Part shown: piece after piece, positions 34,859 through 46,389 of the stretch
Layout of the letters: every line of letters begins with the position of its first letter
Position numbering within the stretch: position 1 is the first letter of the stretch
Assembly (NCBI RefSeq): GCF_039555335.1
Contig: NC_092635.1
Span: 66,677,558 to 66,741,557 of the forward strand
From: Amphiura filiformis
Lineage: Eukaryota; Echinodermata; Ophiuroidea; Amphilepidida; Amphiuridae
Reading direction: 5' to 3'
Length of the DNA: 64,000 bases
The notes under the pieces: generated by a model
Told to the model about the DNA's origin: nothing
Database searches by the model: none
What the model saw: only the letters and a program-made list of their open reading frames with translations
Translations under genes and position numbers: made by a program

Positions 34859-36044
34859 GGGAAGGGGTATGAACGTTTGGACAGTATTTATTGTGGGACA
34901 TTAGAGCACATCAGACATATCGAATTGCATTCTGAATATGAAGAATGTCCTCCTGATATCAAATAATTTTGATTTTATGGCAAATCATTAAAAATTGATA
35001 TTTTTGATATTTAACAGTACTTGAAGTAAACTTTATAAATCTGATGATTTATACTTAAAGTGTATGTGGGTGGGATGAAAAGCCGACAATCAATTGAAAA
35101 TTTTGACCTTTCGTATTGAAGATATGGATTTTTTTCCCCAAAGCACAAAAAAAAAAGAAATGGGTCTTTTGGGGAAAAAATCCATATCTTCAATATGAAA
35201 GGTCAAAATTTTCAATTGATCGTCGGCTTTTCCTCCCAGCTACATACACTTTAAGAATATATCATTAGATTTATTAAATTTATTTCGAGGACTGTTATAT
35301 GTGACCATTCACGGCGAATGAGCCGTAAATTCCTCCCCCGGTCAATTTTGTTTTATTTCGTGTTTAAAAAATAAACATCATAAACTTAAAAATGGTATAT
35401 CATTTGACTTCAAACGATATCCAGAAGCGGGGTTATGGATTGTTACGTTTTTTACGTTTTTACATGTGTCTCTTTTGTCATAATTGGCGGTCATTTCAAA
35501 TCATCCCCAAGTCAACGAGGTTTAAGAAAGTTCTCTCATTGTTAATTGTTGGTTATGCATACCTGTACAAAATACAATGCCTGGTAACCCACCACTTGAA
35601 CAGGATTTAGCAAAAGCAAACAAACAAAGGCCAGAGCTAAAAAAAAAAGTTCTATAGCCATCTAAGGTAGAAGCTTATTATATCTACTTCAACAATAGGA
35701 TTATTGATTAGTTTTTGACTATCAAAATGAGAAAGATGTCGGGCCAGCTTAAGTTACCGCTGAATCCGACCTTCGTACACATTTTACACCGTAACTCAGA
35801 ATACAATTTAGGGAATTTATGGCTCATTTGTGCTGCCGGGTCACATTATATCAAAATTTGAAAAATATCAAATTTTAATAATTTGTCATAAAATTTGTAT
35901 TATATCGTGAATTTCAAAAATGAAAATTATTTGATATCAGAAAGACATGCTTCAGTATTCAGAATGCAATTCGACACGTCTGAGGTGGTCTCATGTCCCA
36001 CAAAAAATACTGTTGAAACGCCATAAACGCTCATTCTAGATCCC
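34859..36044 (+). mobile_element. TTAA palindromic MITE, copy 2, with an insertion
   Basis: TTAA at 34855-34858 and 36045-36048. Arms match copies 1 and 3 (GGACATTAGAGCACATCAGA; TCTGAGGTGGTCTCATGTCC). The right arm is interrupted at 35301-35845 by an unrelated repeat. Confidence 0.9.
35301..35845. mobile_element. GTGACC...GGGTCAC repeat inserted in a MITE
   Basis: Begins GTGACCATTCACGGC and ends GCCGGGTCACA, with TTATAT on both sides. A partial relative lies at 49489-49935, sharing ATTTCAAATCATC(C/T)CCAAGT and AACCCACCACTTGAA. No coding content recognised. Confidence 0.75.
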
Positions 36045-36130
36045 TTAAAGATATCATCAAAATGTCCACCAAATACAATGTAGGAGTTTTCCATTTCTAT
36101 AGCAACTTACAAATGATTTAATGATAAAAA

Positions 36131-36305
36131 AGTTCATTGTACATGTAATGAAAAAACACACTGTAGCAACATTTCTAAAATGTTGTCAAAATGTCATTGT
36201 AAAATAATTTTGGGCAAACAGTTTTGCAAAATATTTTGTTAAACTTAAATCTTGTAAACATTGTGTTTGCATCAAGTTTTCAAAAATGTTTTTGGAACAT
36301 TAAAA
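36131..36305. repeat. End-less CAGCAAACAC-family remnant
   Basis: Shares AAAACACACTGTAGCAAC, TTTTGGGCAAAC and CATCAAGTTTTCAAAAATGT with copies at 4310 and 26862 but lacks both termini. Confidence 0.55.
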
Positions 36306-36385
36306 TGTCTTGGGGGGGGGGCATCAAGCATGTAGATACATATTTGAAGTCAAATGTTATCTAGGGGTCAAATAAGGTCATTCAT

Positions 36386-36957
36386 TGCAGATTCTTACGT
36401 AGTGGTAATCGAAAGTAAATTAAATTAAACTTCAACACTACTTGTTTATTTTCGCTTACCGGGAGCGCTTTCGAGGAACTTCCTCGTCGTCAGCCGATGT
36501 TGATGGCTCTGATGTATTTCTTGGAAACGGCTAGAGACCAACCTGATCAAAAACGGCTTGCGGAACACAAGTCAAAAGCAGCTGGCTCCAAATCAGCCGT
36601 ACAAGAACATGTAAAAGCAATGTGAAAGTACTGGAGAAAGAAACAAAAGACTTTCCCAGGAGGGTCCTGGAAGCCATCCAAATCAAGAAACAAGGACCTT
36701 CACTTAACCGAGACACATGATTAGAATTGGATCCTGTGTGGGACAACCTGATCAAACCCAGCGGCACCAGTGGCAGGACTTTTCCGACTTCTGTGACGTC
36801 ATCCAGTGTGATGTCACATGATCAGGTTGGTCTCTAGCCGTTTCCAAGAAATACATCAGAGCCATCAACATCGGCTGACGACGAGGAAGTTCCTCGAAAG
36901 CGCTCCCGGTAAGCGAAAATAAAAAAGTAGTGTTGAAGTTTAATTTAATTTACTTTC
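36386..36957 (+). mobile_element. Penelope-like insertion with 12-bp TSD and ~135-bp inverted ends
   Basis: Direct 12-mers AAGGTCATTCAT flank it (36374-36385 and 36958-36969). 36411-36545 is the near-exact inverse of 36825-36957. The interior (about 36600-36770) encodes a degenerate GIY-YIG end: VLEAIQIKKQGPSLNR-like residues, then a stop. Each inverted arm holds a hammerhead-like core, CTGACGA, a short stem GAGGA/TCCTC, then GAAA (36875-36899 on +). This fits a truncated Penelope-like retroelement. Confidence 0.75.
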
Positions 36958-37176
36958 AAGGTCATTCATGATTTATTAAAGATCAATTCAGCATATCTTA
37001 AACTCAAGGTTAATTTTCCTATTTTTACATTACATGAATGCCTAGCTATCACTCAAACATTTTTAACCATTATAATTCCCAGCTTTAATTTGTAGTCAAT
37101 TGTTCAAATGGGAATTTTTGGAAGATATTTTTAACTTCAAACACAAATAATAGGAATGCACAATGTAGATGATTAA

Positions 37177-37574
37177 GGCGGGTACTACACTTATGTGTAC
37201 ACCCCTGACCCCTGTGGTAAATTTTGTGGACTATTTTTGCATTTTTCTTAAAAAATAATAACACACTGGTATAACAAAAGTATATTATTGATGGGGCAAG
37301 GAATCCAATTATTATACTATACTGAAATTTCAGTGACTCAAGACAAGCGGTTCAGTATATACATGTATGATAGGAAATGATTGAGGTACATCCTAGCGGT
37401 ACCTTATTTCTTATCATAAATAACGAACCGCTTGTCTTGGGTCACTGAAATTCCACTGTAGTAATTGGATTCCTTGCCCCAATAATATACATTAACTTTT
37501 GTTACCACTGTGTTATTAGTTTTTGAGAAAAATGCAAAAGTAGACACAAATTTATCGAGGAGTGTAGTACCCCC
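37177..37574. mobile_element. Palindromic MITE, TTAA target, second copy of the 22208 family
   Basis: TTAA at 37173-37176 and 37575-37578. Ends GGCGGGTACTACACTT and GGAGTGTAGTACCCCC. Fold-back arms include GGGGCAAGGAATCCAATTA and CAAGACAAGCGGTTC with inverse partners. Confidence 0.92.
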
Positions 37575-37970
37575 TTAAAGGTCCGTACTAATAAATGCTG
37601 GGTGAGAAGACCTTTTCTTGTATTGTTTCTTAATAACTGTATTTCACTTTTATTTGTTTCAATATTTAATTGCAAAACATCACTACATGTAGGTCATGCG
37701 TACCTTCGACTTGCCTTTAGCTATACTATTAATGTATATGTATTTCATTATTAGCAAGGGTGTTTTGTCAGTTTAGTGGGCTTCTAAAGTAGTGATGGGC
37801 TTCTTTTGAAGAAGGTTATACCCATGAGCGAATATTGTTGTGCATAAATAATGTTTTGTTATTAATTATATAGCATTTATCTTAATTTCACAATTCTTTG
37901 ATGTTGCAATTAATTTGATCTAATAAATGGCATAAATACTTTTTGTATTTTAAACTTTTGATTTTTTCAG

Positions 37971-38372
37971 CCACGCAGTGCCAGGAGTAGCTCTCGCGCA
38001 TCAACCGACTCCAATACTTGTAAATCCCAAACTCAAAGCAGCCAAAAACAGCGTGACCCAACTTGCAGTGAAGTGGTGACATTAAACGACCTGAAACAAT
38101 TAGCTGAAAACCGCCCTCACTCTATCACAAAGCGGCCATCGTCGTCGCATTCTGCCTCATCACTGATGTCTAACCAAGGTGACATATGCCGTATATGTCA
38201 CTGCGAGGGTGATGATGATTACCCTCTTATAACACCTTGCCTTTGCCTAGGAAGCTTAAAGCATGTGCACCAAGCTTGTATACAGCAGTGGATTAAGAGT
38301 TCTAACACACAGCATTGTGAGCTGTGCAGATTTCAATTTGTTATGCAGACCAAGCTGAAACCCATTGGAAAG
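37971..38372 (+). CDS. MARCHF8-like: MARCH1/8-like ubiquitin ligase, RING-CH exon
   Basis: A 134-codon exon between a strong 3' splice site (TTGATTTTTTCAG) and AAG/GTAGGT, phase 0 at both ends. Residues 1-70 are serine-rich linker. Residues 71-121 form a complete C4HC3 RING-CH finger: ligands C73, C76, C90, C92, H100, C103, C116, C119, with [22 protein letters not shown] and [12 protein letters not shown] around them. This is the MARCH1/8 subtype. The domain recruits an E2 and transfers ubiquitin to cytosolic tails of membrane proteins, as vertebrate MARCHF1/8 do for MHC II, CD86 and transferrin receptor; substrates in this animal are unknown. No zinc ligand is missing, so the finger looks functional. 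Confidence 0.96.
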
Positions 38373-38543
38373 GTAGGTTACATGTATGTGTGGTGCCTCT
38401 GAGATTCAAAAGGCTTTTGATTAGATGGAATGATTTTAGTCCCGTACCTTGAATGGTCAAAATCTTGTGTCAGATTTTAACGATAATGTTATTGCTATCC
38501 TCAGTACTTACACGAAAATGTCTGCATGAGAAGCAAAAGGCAA

Positions 38544-38898
38544 ACTCAAACAATTGGCCCTCATGAATATGCAAGAATTTACAGCATACAAAGCATGGGG
38601 ACTTTGACTGTTCATGAAAGAAAATCCTTTAATTGGAATGGACCCATTACTTGGTGTCTGCATGGGCTATTGAAGATACAGACTAACCAAAAACAGCCGA
38701 AGTCCCAGCATCACCCGATGATGAGGGTAGATCATTCCATGAAGTGCGATAGATGAAACTGCTAAACACAGACGCAAGTTTTTTATGGTCTTTCGTGTAC
38801 TCTATCGCATATACACAAAAGACTCAAACAATTGGCCCTCATGAATATGCAAGAATTTACAGCATACAAAGCATGGGGACTTTGACTGTTCATGAATA
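38544..38898. repeat. Perfect ~77-bp direct repeat in the ligase intron
   Basis: The segment starting ACTCAAACAATTGGCCCTCA and ending GACTGTTCATGAA is present at 38544-38620 and 38822-38898, 278 bp apart, apparently identical. Confidence 0.9.
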
Positions 38899-39048
38899 GT
38901 CTGTATTAGTCTATGGTTGGATGAAATACTATTGGTAATGTTGAAGTGATTTTATAAGTAAACAATCTGTACTTTCAAGGACCTTTGTTATCACTGGCAT
39001 ACTTTGGTGAATAGTGACAGCGGTCAAACAGTAATCACTGAGACATAT

Positions 39049-39300
39049 GGGAACAACCCAAAAGTTATATGAAGTCCTCTAAACGAAAGTCCTTTGGTTA
39101 GAAAGCTAACCCCTCCCCCCTCCTAACATAAGTGTCAAATATTGAATATTATATTAAATATATTAAATCCTTAAAAAAGATCAACTTTGACCGATGTTTG
39201 AACTACTCTTTTACAAATGTAATGGGACCTTTTGACCCCCTCCCTCCCTAACGAAAGGAATTTTGTTTATAGGACTTCTTCAAACTTTTGGGTTGTTCCC
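39049..39300. mobile_element. 252-bp MITE with long TIRs
   Basis: GGGAACAACCCAAAAGTT ... AACTTTTGGGTTGTTCCC, continuing inward with GAAGTCCT/AGGACTTC and CGAAAGTCCTTT-like inverse matches (about 50 bp). TA follows the right end. It lies in the second visible ligase intron. Confidence 0.88.
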
Positions 39301-39520
39301 TAACAGGGCAATATCTGTCAATCAATATTTCAAGTCAGATTATCATACACATGCAAATATATGGTAATTTCTTGGCATTCCATATGGATATATTAGTGTA
39401 GATATACATTGCAATGTAGGTAGTTTTGGGTCTAACTTGTGTTAGACTGGAGTAATCTTTCAATCTGGGATATTGGCTCAATCTAAGCCGACAATGTACA
39501 TTGTTATTGATGATAATTTA

Positions 39521-40432
39521 CTGTAAAACCACTTAATTTCGCGAGGTATTTAATTTCGCGAATTTCGCGAGGGCTTTTGATTCGCGAAATTAAATACTCG
39601 CGAATTTTATCACAGACAGTTTGCACACTGCCATGGTTCCGAATTTGACAACCCAACTCGAGCAACTTCCATTACAGAATTCACCTCAAAGTTATTTTGT
39701 GAGTGACTATGTGACATATTTTTCATTAGTAGATTATTTATTTACCTTGAAACATCATCAAAATAGCCTCATATATTATTATAAGGATCATATAAATTCC
39801 ACAAAGCATTGAACCTCCATATAAAACTCGCTAGAAAATCGCGAAATTGATATTTGTTTATCCATTTGCTGCATAGAAAATAATGACCAATTATTAATCA
39901 ATCAATCAATTATGCCCATCCTCGTTCAATCAGATTATTTTATTTTCGTTTTGAACTTTGTTTTCTCACGTTATAACACTCTAAACAACGCTCCAAAATA
40001 TTATTTTCATTTGTTCCTATGATTTAAAAAGATATTTTAAATTGTTTAGAAGTAATTTTAATAAAATATTATGAGACAGAAATGAAAGTTTGTGAAACAA
40101 AATGGCCGCCCCATGATGGGCCATAATATGGCGTTGGTTGATTGGGCAAAAGTATTTCGTAATTTTATCTTAACTTGAATGTTATTTCCTGGAAAAAATG
40201 GCCATATTTCATTTGAGAGATATCCCAACATTCAATTTAGGGAAGGTAAGGCGGAAATACCCAACAAAGTAAGGCTAATTTTCACTTAAGCTTCTGGCCG
40301 TGCAGAGAATAAGAATTTGGAAACTTTTTGTGAAATACAAAATCCTGGATTCGCGAAATTAAGTTGTCGCGAAAATGGCGGGTATAAGCGATTCGCGAAA
40401 TAAAGTACCCGCGAAATTAAAGTGTTTTACAG
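39521..40432. mobile_element. TA-flanked MITE with dispersed TTCGCGAA motifs
   Basis: TA (39519-39520), CTGTAAAACCACTTAATTTC ... AATTAAAGTGTTTTACAG, TA (40433-40434). About ten TTCGCGAA-like or CGCGAAATT words cluster near both ends. It ends 185 bp before the last coding exon of the ligase. Confidence 0.92.
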
Positions 40433-40617
40433 TATTTTGGCTGGTGGGGGCCCAACCTACATAACCAGACCTTCCCCATTTAGGTCTGCAAGCTCAAAAC
40501 CTGGGATCACAAGACTTTTATTTATAAAACAAGAACTTATTCATGGATTGTATCATGGAAGATATTTAGTTTTTTTTTTTACTTAACTTTGTCAAAATGT
40601 TGTTTGCTTTATTTCAG

Positions 40618-40986
40618 TGGGAGAAGCTTGAAATGTCTGCTGGTGAACGACGCAAAATCATATGTTCTGTATCATTTCACATTATAGCTATCACATGTGT
40701 TGTATGGGCACTCTATGTGCTTATAGATCGCACCACAGATGAACTAAAAGATGGTGGCATGGAATGGCCTTTCTGGACAAAACTTGTAGTGGTAGCTATC
40801 GGCTTCACAGGCGGTCTTGTATTCATGTACGTTCAGTGCAAAGTCTATGTACAACTATGGAGACGTTTGAAAGCCTACAACCGTGTGATCTATGTGCAAA
40901 ACTGTCCGCCAGAGGAGCGAGATAAGGCACGGCAAGCTAAAGAGGTACCAGAAGTGCCCAAACCGGTAGTGGAGATCATCAACTGA
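40618..40986 (+). CDS. MARCHF8-like: MARCH1/8-like ubiquitin ligase, transmembrane exon and stop
   Basis: Final coding exon (122 codons, then TGA), preceded by TTTGCTTTATTTCAG. It joins the RING-CH exon in phase 0 ([15 protein letters not shown]). Residues 14-36 ([20 protein letters not shown]...) and 55-79 ([20 protein letters not shown]...) are two membrane helices, giving the MARCH topology with both termini cytosolic. The block [14 protein letters not shown] is nearly invariant in MARCH1/8, and its tyrosines resemble YxxPhi endosomal sorting signals. After it the tail is short and proline/glutamate-rich, unlike the longer vertebrate MARCHF8 tail, so either the tail is naturally reduced or alternative exons exist downstream. 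The protein should act in the endosomal or plasma membrane. Confidence 0.96.
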   Translation, partial: WEKLEMSAGERRKIICSVSFHIIAITCVVWALYVLIDRTTDELKDGGMEWPFWTKLVVVAIGFTGGLVFMYVQCKVYVQLWRRLKAYNRVIYVQNCPPEERDKARQAKEVPEVPKPVVEIIN

Positions 40987-42270
40987 TGAGGTGCTATTGG
41001 AGCTGTACAGGGGTTCAAGGTCACACTTAGTTCAAATCTGATGGTGAGATGAGATTCTAAAGATGGTACACATTCTAGCAAACTTGTGTGATGATAGCCA
41101 AGGAATGTTATTAAGTAAAGCTCGGAGACATATTTCTTATAACCAACCACATGGGTGCACAAATTATGCTTGTCAGGACAATTAGGCTTAAAAATGTTTG
41201 ATTGGCATAACATAAAAAACAAGTAATAAGGATATACATGTAGGTAAGGATTGTATTTGAATTTTTTTTTTTTAGCAAAAACAAAAGAAGTCAAGGTCTG
41301 GCCTACTTTTATGGTCGGTTGGGTTACGCCAATCAAACATTTTTTTAAGGACTTGGGTACATTTGTGTGCTTGGGACCTGACTGTTGCAAAATTCAAGTG
41401 TCCCAGAAATATTTCCCAGAGCTTTATAAGCGTACATATGTATGTCATGTGCAAGTTTTGTGAGAAATCCACCACACTGATATTATTAGTTCTGTTTCAT
41501 GCAAAGAATTAAATGGGAGAATGTAGTTTTAAAAGCATAGGTCCATGGAATGGGAAAACATTTACCTCCAGACTTTTAAGTACTACATGTATATATTCAC
41601 CCAGAAAACTTCTACCTGGACATATGTGATTTTGCAAGCAAAGCATTACCTTGTGCAAACATTTGTCATCCATATAGACACTGGCACCAATTTGCTGAAA
41701 AAATGCCAGAGCTTAAGGGTAAAGTACATGTATGTTTGTGTCCATTAATAAATTAAAATTGGACATGGCAGATTAATTTTCATGTGGATATTATCCATGG
41801 GGCTATTCAAACTGTATGACAATTCTCCCATTTATTAGGTTTTTAAGAAAGGGTTATCAGAATCGTCATCAGAATTTGAACCACGTACATGAATGTAACT
41901 TTGTGATGTACATGTAGACACCTATTGAGTGTTTCTCCCTGTTTTGTATGCACAAATACAATGCACATGTGTGCATATTTGTACAATGATATAGTATTAT
42001 GTATGCACATGCACACTAAACAAAAATACATGTTAAGTAATATTTATATTGTATACATGTATAAATATGTACAGTGTGTATGCTTTAGCTGATGATATTT
42101 ATATATGGTTTCATTGACTGAAATCACAGATTATCACCTTTGACCTGTACAGTTTACCTGGGTACATTAACATGCAATTTTTTTGAATGTGTGCAATTCT
42201 GTAAATTATGAAGTACCTGTACAACATTGTTTCTTATTTAGTAAAGAATAAATACATTGTTATAGTAAGT
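40987..42270 (+). other. Probable 3' UTR of the MARCH-like gene
   Basis: Largely unique AT-rich sequence following the stop codon. The first good polyadenylation hexamer in a plausible context is AATAAA at 42247-42252; other AATAAA words lie near 43124 and 43240. The extent cannot be fixed from sequence alone. Confidence 0.4.
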
Positions 42271-42779
42271 GGGGGTGCATATGCATATTTACATTGTTAA
42301 AATTGCTATAGCTATATTTTACATTCGAATATGTATCCAATATAAGGTTATTAACTTGTAACTATCAATCTTACTAAAATGTGAATATGTTTCCCCAATA
42401 GGGTTTGTGTAAGGTAAACTGAAGCCTTGAGAATTTTATTGCACATAATATATACAATGTATTAATGCAGTCCTCAAGTGTTTGTAAAACGTGTGAAACA
42501 GGGATACATTTGTACATTTGCGTTCCATCCTGATAAAGCTGGGGACACACTTGCAAACAGGGATAAAACCGATTCTCTTACTATGCTAATGGGGCTATAT
42601 AACCCCCTAGAGGGCACTAAAGGCATTAGTTAGACATATGTGGGGTGGGGGGTGGTGTGAGATCCCCTATTGCATATAGTACAGAATCAGACGATATATG
42701 CATATGGCCATGCGTTTTGAACTGAACACCCAAAAAGGGTGGTGGTGTCACACTTTTCACCATGACCGTTTTGTTTTTG

Positions 42780-43520
42780 AGAATATCTTTGAAAGTAAAG
42801 AAGCTATGGCAATGAATTTGGTACCAAATGAAAGCTAATATATTAATGATGAACTATGGAAAGTTACATGAAGGTATCTTGAACAGAAGCAGAATGGCAT
42901 TCAATCCAATGACCCAAGTCAGGGGTGGTGGAGGCAGCGGCTCATGAGGCAGCGGCTCACTATGTACAAACTCAATGGGAAATTTCATTTTTGGTGCCTC
43001 GCAGTGCAAAAATGTTAAAATTTTCTTTAAAAACTAGTGTATATCAATAAATTTGGTATCAAAAGAAAGCTGACATTGTTGTCTGAACTTTTCTTCTGTA
43101 AAATAGTTGAAACAATAAACTGCCTTGAGCTAATGATAGAGGCATGTACTTTGAATTTGACATCTAAAATGGGTGAGTGGCGTCACATTTGTCACTGTGG
43201 TCATTAGTTTTTTTAATGTATCATTGGAATAAAAATAGATTTAATAGTAAATTTGGTATCAAATGACAGCTAAAACACCAATTATTAATTATGGAAAGGT
43301 GTCAATAAGATATCTTGAACATCATAGAATGGGACTCAATCCAATTGGCCAAGGAAGGGGTGGTGGAGGTAGTGGGGCACTCTGCGCAAAACTGTAAGCT
43401 AAGTTTTCATTTTGGGAGCCTCGTAGTCGGTGCGCAAATATGTTGCTATTTTCCTTTAAAATGAGTGTTCATCAATAAATTTGGTATCAAAAGAAAGCTG
43501 ACATTATTATCTACACTTTT
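42780..43520. repeat. Diverged ~430-bp tandem duplication
   Basis: Two units, offset 428-435 bp. Each contains two copies of a TTTGGTATCAAAWGA-type word followed by AAGCT or CAGCT (about 42815, 43050, 43250, 43478), plus GGGGTGGTGGAGG and ATCTTGAACA. No coding signal. Confidence 0.8.
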
Positions 43521-43559
43521 ATTTTGTACAAAGTTAAAATAGTTGGCTGCTTTATGGTA

Positions 43560-45330
43560 TATGATAGGCCAATGTTCTCCAAGACAATAAGAAAAATTAA
43601 TTCTATTTCTGTCAATTTTTGAAGGCTTGTATTATTTTACAAAAGTGATAACCCCCCATACATTTATATATTGCAGGGAAGCCCTTACTCTGATCTAACA
43701 GAAAATGATATAAAATAAGATGCAGGGGTAACACAGAAATGTTATTGACATTATACCGCTGGACCACTGTCAGTTGATGTTTTGTCTCATTCACATAAAT
43801 GTAGCATTAGAACCTTACATCTGACAGTGTTTCTGAGTGTCTTGTTGGATTCCTTGTTCAATTTCCTTTCAGAAAATGTATACTTTTATCATGCTGGGGG
43901 TATGGTTTGAAAAATATGGGCATTTGAAGGTGAAGGAGTGTCGCGAATTTCAAAAATCAGTGTGTGACGAAAAGTCGGCGAGGTTAAAACACATGGCCAT
44001 ATATATCTGATTCCATACTCTCTAACTGGGGATAGACACACATGATTTTTTCCAGCAAAGTGGGGACATATCAACATATGCATTGCAACGTAGCATATAG
44101 TCACGGTTGGGCCTGGCAGATGGCTACACACAGATGTCCTCGATTCACACGTTTTACAAGTAGGGGTGTGTGTGTAGCTATATATTTATAACACAATAAA
44201 CACAAGTATTACATAGCACATGGTGAGCAAATGCAAGTAATCCGCAGAATGGGACAAAACAATGTACATATGTATGTAGTTACATTCAATGTGATGAACA
44301 ACAGTGTTTTTGTTTGTAGACAATTTCCAATATGACACAATATGAGCCAACCAGGTCATCATATGTGGCATCTGAAATTGAGATACAGGCAACAACAGCG
44401 AAACAAACAATAGTATATAATTAATGCAAATAGGAAATTTGCATTAAATTAATAACCTCGTAAAGTATCAAGCCATGTCTGCTAGAAATGTAAGAATTTC
44501 AGAAATAGAGTGCTTGGTTACTGGGCCATGTTATTTGTGATAAAGCTCCTCCTTGGATCAGATTGTGTCACAAATAAAAGTGTACAATTGTTACCCGTTA
44601 CAACAAAATATTCCCACGCCGGCCACAACATACATGTACACAGCATTTTCAATATACAGATACGGGCAGTATAACAATACTTTTGTTACTAAATTCACGA
44701 CAGCTATCAGGCTTAATTACAAATCAAGACAAAATATGGTGCTATTCAAAGGAAACTGCAACATGTGTGGGCAGGGCAAACCAATCTAGAAAACACAAGG
44801 CCTAGGGCCCATACCAGTTACCAATGCACAGCCTTATTTAGCCAAGATGAAGCTTGCTGTCACAATGCTTAAACGGTAAACGCCCATTGAATTACCATTA
44901 CACAGCAGAGTTATAGCCAGCAAAATTTTACCGCTGGCTTAGTAGCTGAATGTGTGTAAGGAGGGAGATCAAGAGTTGCATTTGTCTGTGTAGGGAGATT
45001 AAAAGATGAATTAATTCGTGGTGTAGCTGTTCTCTCTCCTTACAGCTACACCATGGACGAATTCAGCTCTTAATCTCCCTACGTGGATGAATTCATCTCT
45101 TACTGTTCTCTCAGGTAAAAAAAACCAACATCTTTTTTGTAACTTTTGCATTTTCTGTGATTTCAACGATTTTTTGTGCTGGTCAGGGACCAATATATCT
45201 AAGCTTAGTGCCGGTCAGGAAGACTCTGTGCCGGATATCCCCAACCGGCACCGACCGCCGTGCCTAGAACGCTGGTACACAGCTTTCCCAGCCAAGATAC
45301 AGCTTACTGCAGCATACTCCTGCTGCAATG
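43560..45330. other. Mostly unique stretch, small hairpin at 45022
   Basis: No gene found. GTGTAGCTGT and ACAGCTACAC (45022-45052) form a 10-bp hairpin inside a purine/pyrimidine-skewed patch with repeated GGGAGAT words. Confidence 0.45.
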
Positions 45331-45335
45331 CTTAA

Positions 45336-46039
45336 GGGCTGGGGTATGAACGCTTGGACAGTATTTATTTTGGGACATTAGAGCACATCAGACATATCGA
45401 ATTGCATTCTGAATACTGAAGAATGTCATTCTGATATCAAATAATTTTGTTTTTTTAAATTCGCAATTTGATACACATTTTATGGCAAATCATTAAAAAT
45501 TGATATTTTTGATATTTAACAGTACTTGAAGTAAACTTTATAAATCTGATGATTTATAGTTAAAGTGTATGTAGGTGGGATGAAAAGCCGACGATCAATT
45601 GAAATTTTGACCTTTCAGATTGAAGATATGGATTTTTCCCCAAAACACACAAAAAATTAGGTCTTTTGGGAAAAAAATCCATATCTTCAATATGAAAGGT
45701 CAAAATTTTCAATTGACCGTCGGCTTTTTCCTCCCAGCTACATACACTTTAAGAATATATCATTAGATTTATATAATTTACCGAGAACTGTTATATATCA
45801 AAATTTGAAAAATATCAAATTTTTTAATTTGTCATAAAATTTGTATTTTAATATAAGGGTTTATAGGGTTTATTGTGATTATATTTAATCACAATATTAT
45901 ATTGTGATTTTTAAAAATGAAAATTATTTGATATCAGAAAGACATGCTTCAGATTCAGAATGCAATTCGATAGGTCTGAGGTGCTCTCATGTCCCACAAA
46001 AATATTGTCGAAAGTTAATAAACGCTCATTTTAGATCCC
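45336..46039 (+). mobile_element. TTAA palindromic MITE, copy 3
   Basis: TTAA at 45332-45335; the right flank is TTAT (46040-46043), one change from TTAA. Long fold-back arms as in copies 1 and 2, including GAAGATATGGATTTTT and AAAATCCATATCTTC. Confidence 0.9.
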
Positions 46040-46389
46040 TTATGTGCCCATTGAATGAGGGATTCCCCAGCCAAGCCGGGAAAAGCTGTGCACTGCTATT
46101 TAGGTATGGGGTCTAAAGCAAATGGGCTAAGCCAGTGATCACACCTAATCCCTTTCTATTGTAGTTGTAATGGTATGATTAATATAATTGCAGGTAGACC
46201 TTAACAAAAGAAGGTGTATGATGTTGCTGCCAACATAATAAGGTACATTTTGCTGTAACAGGTTACAATTAAGCAAATAATTTGGTCAGGATTCTTCGTA
46301 AGTAAACCAAAATCACTTTCCTTGTAAAACATGGAAATATGAATTGGTTGGGAGCACAAATTGTACTGTTTATTGCACCCTTTTTAAAC

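Noticed and set aside
40890..41390. 166-residue minus-strand frame over the ligase stop codon
   Set aside because: Antisense shadow of the MARCH last exon and its 3' UTR.
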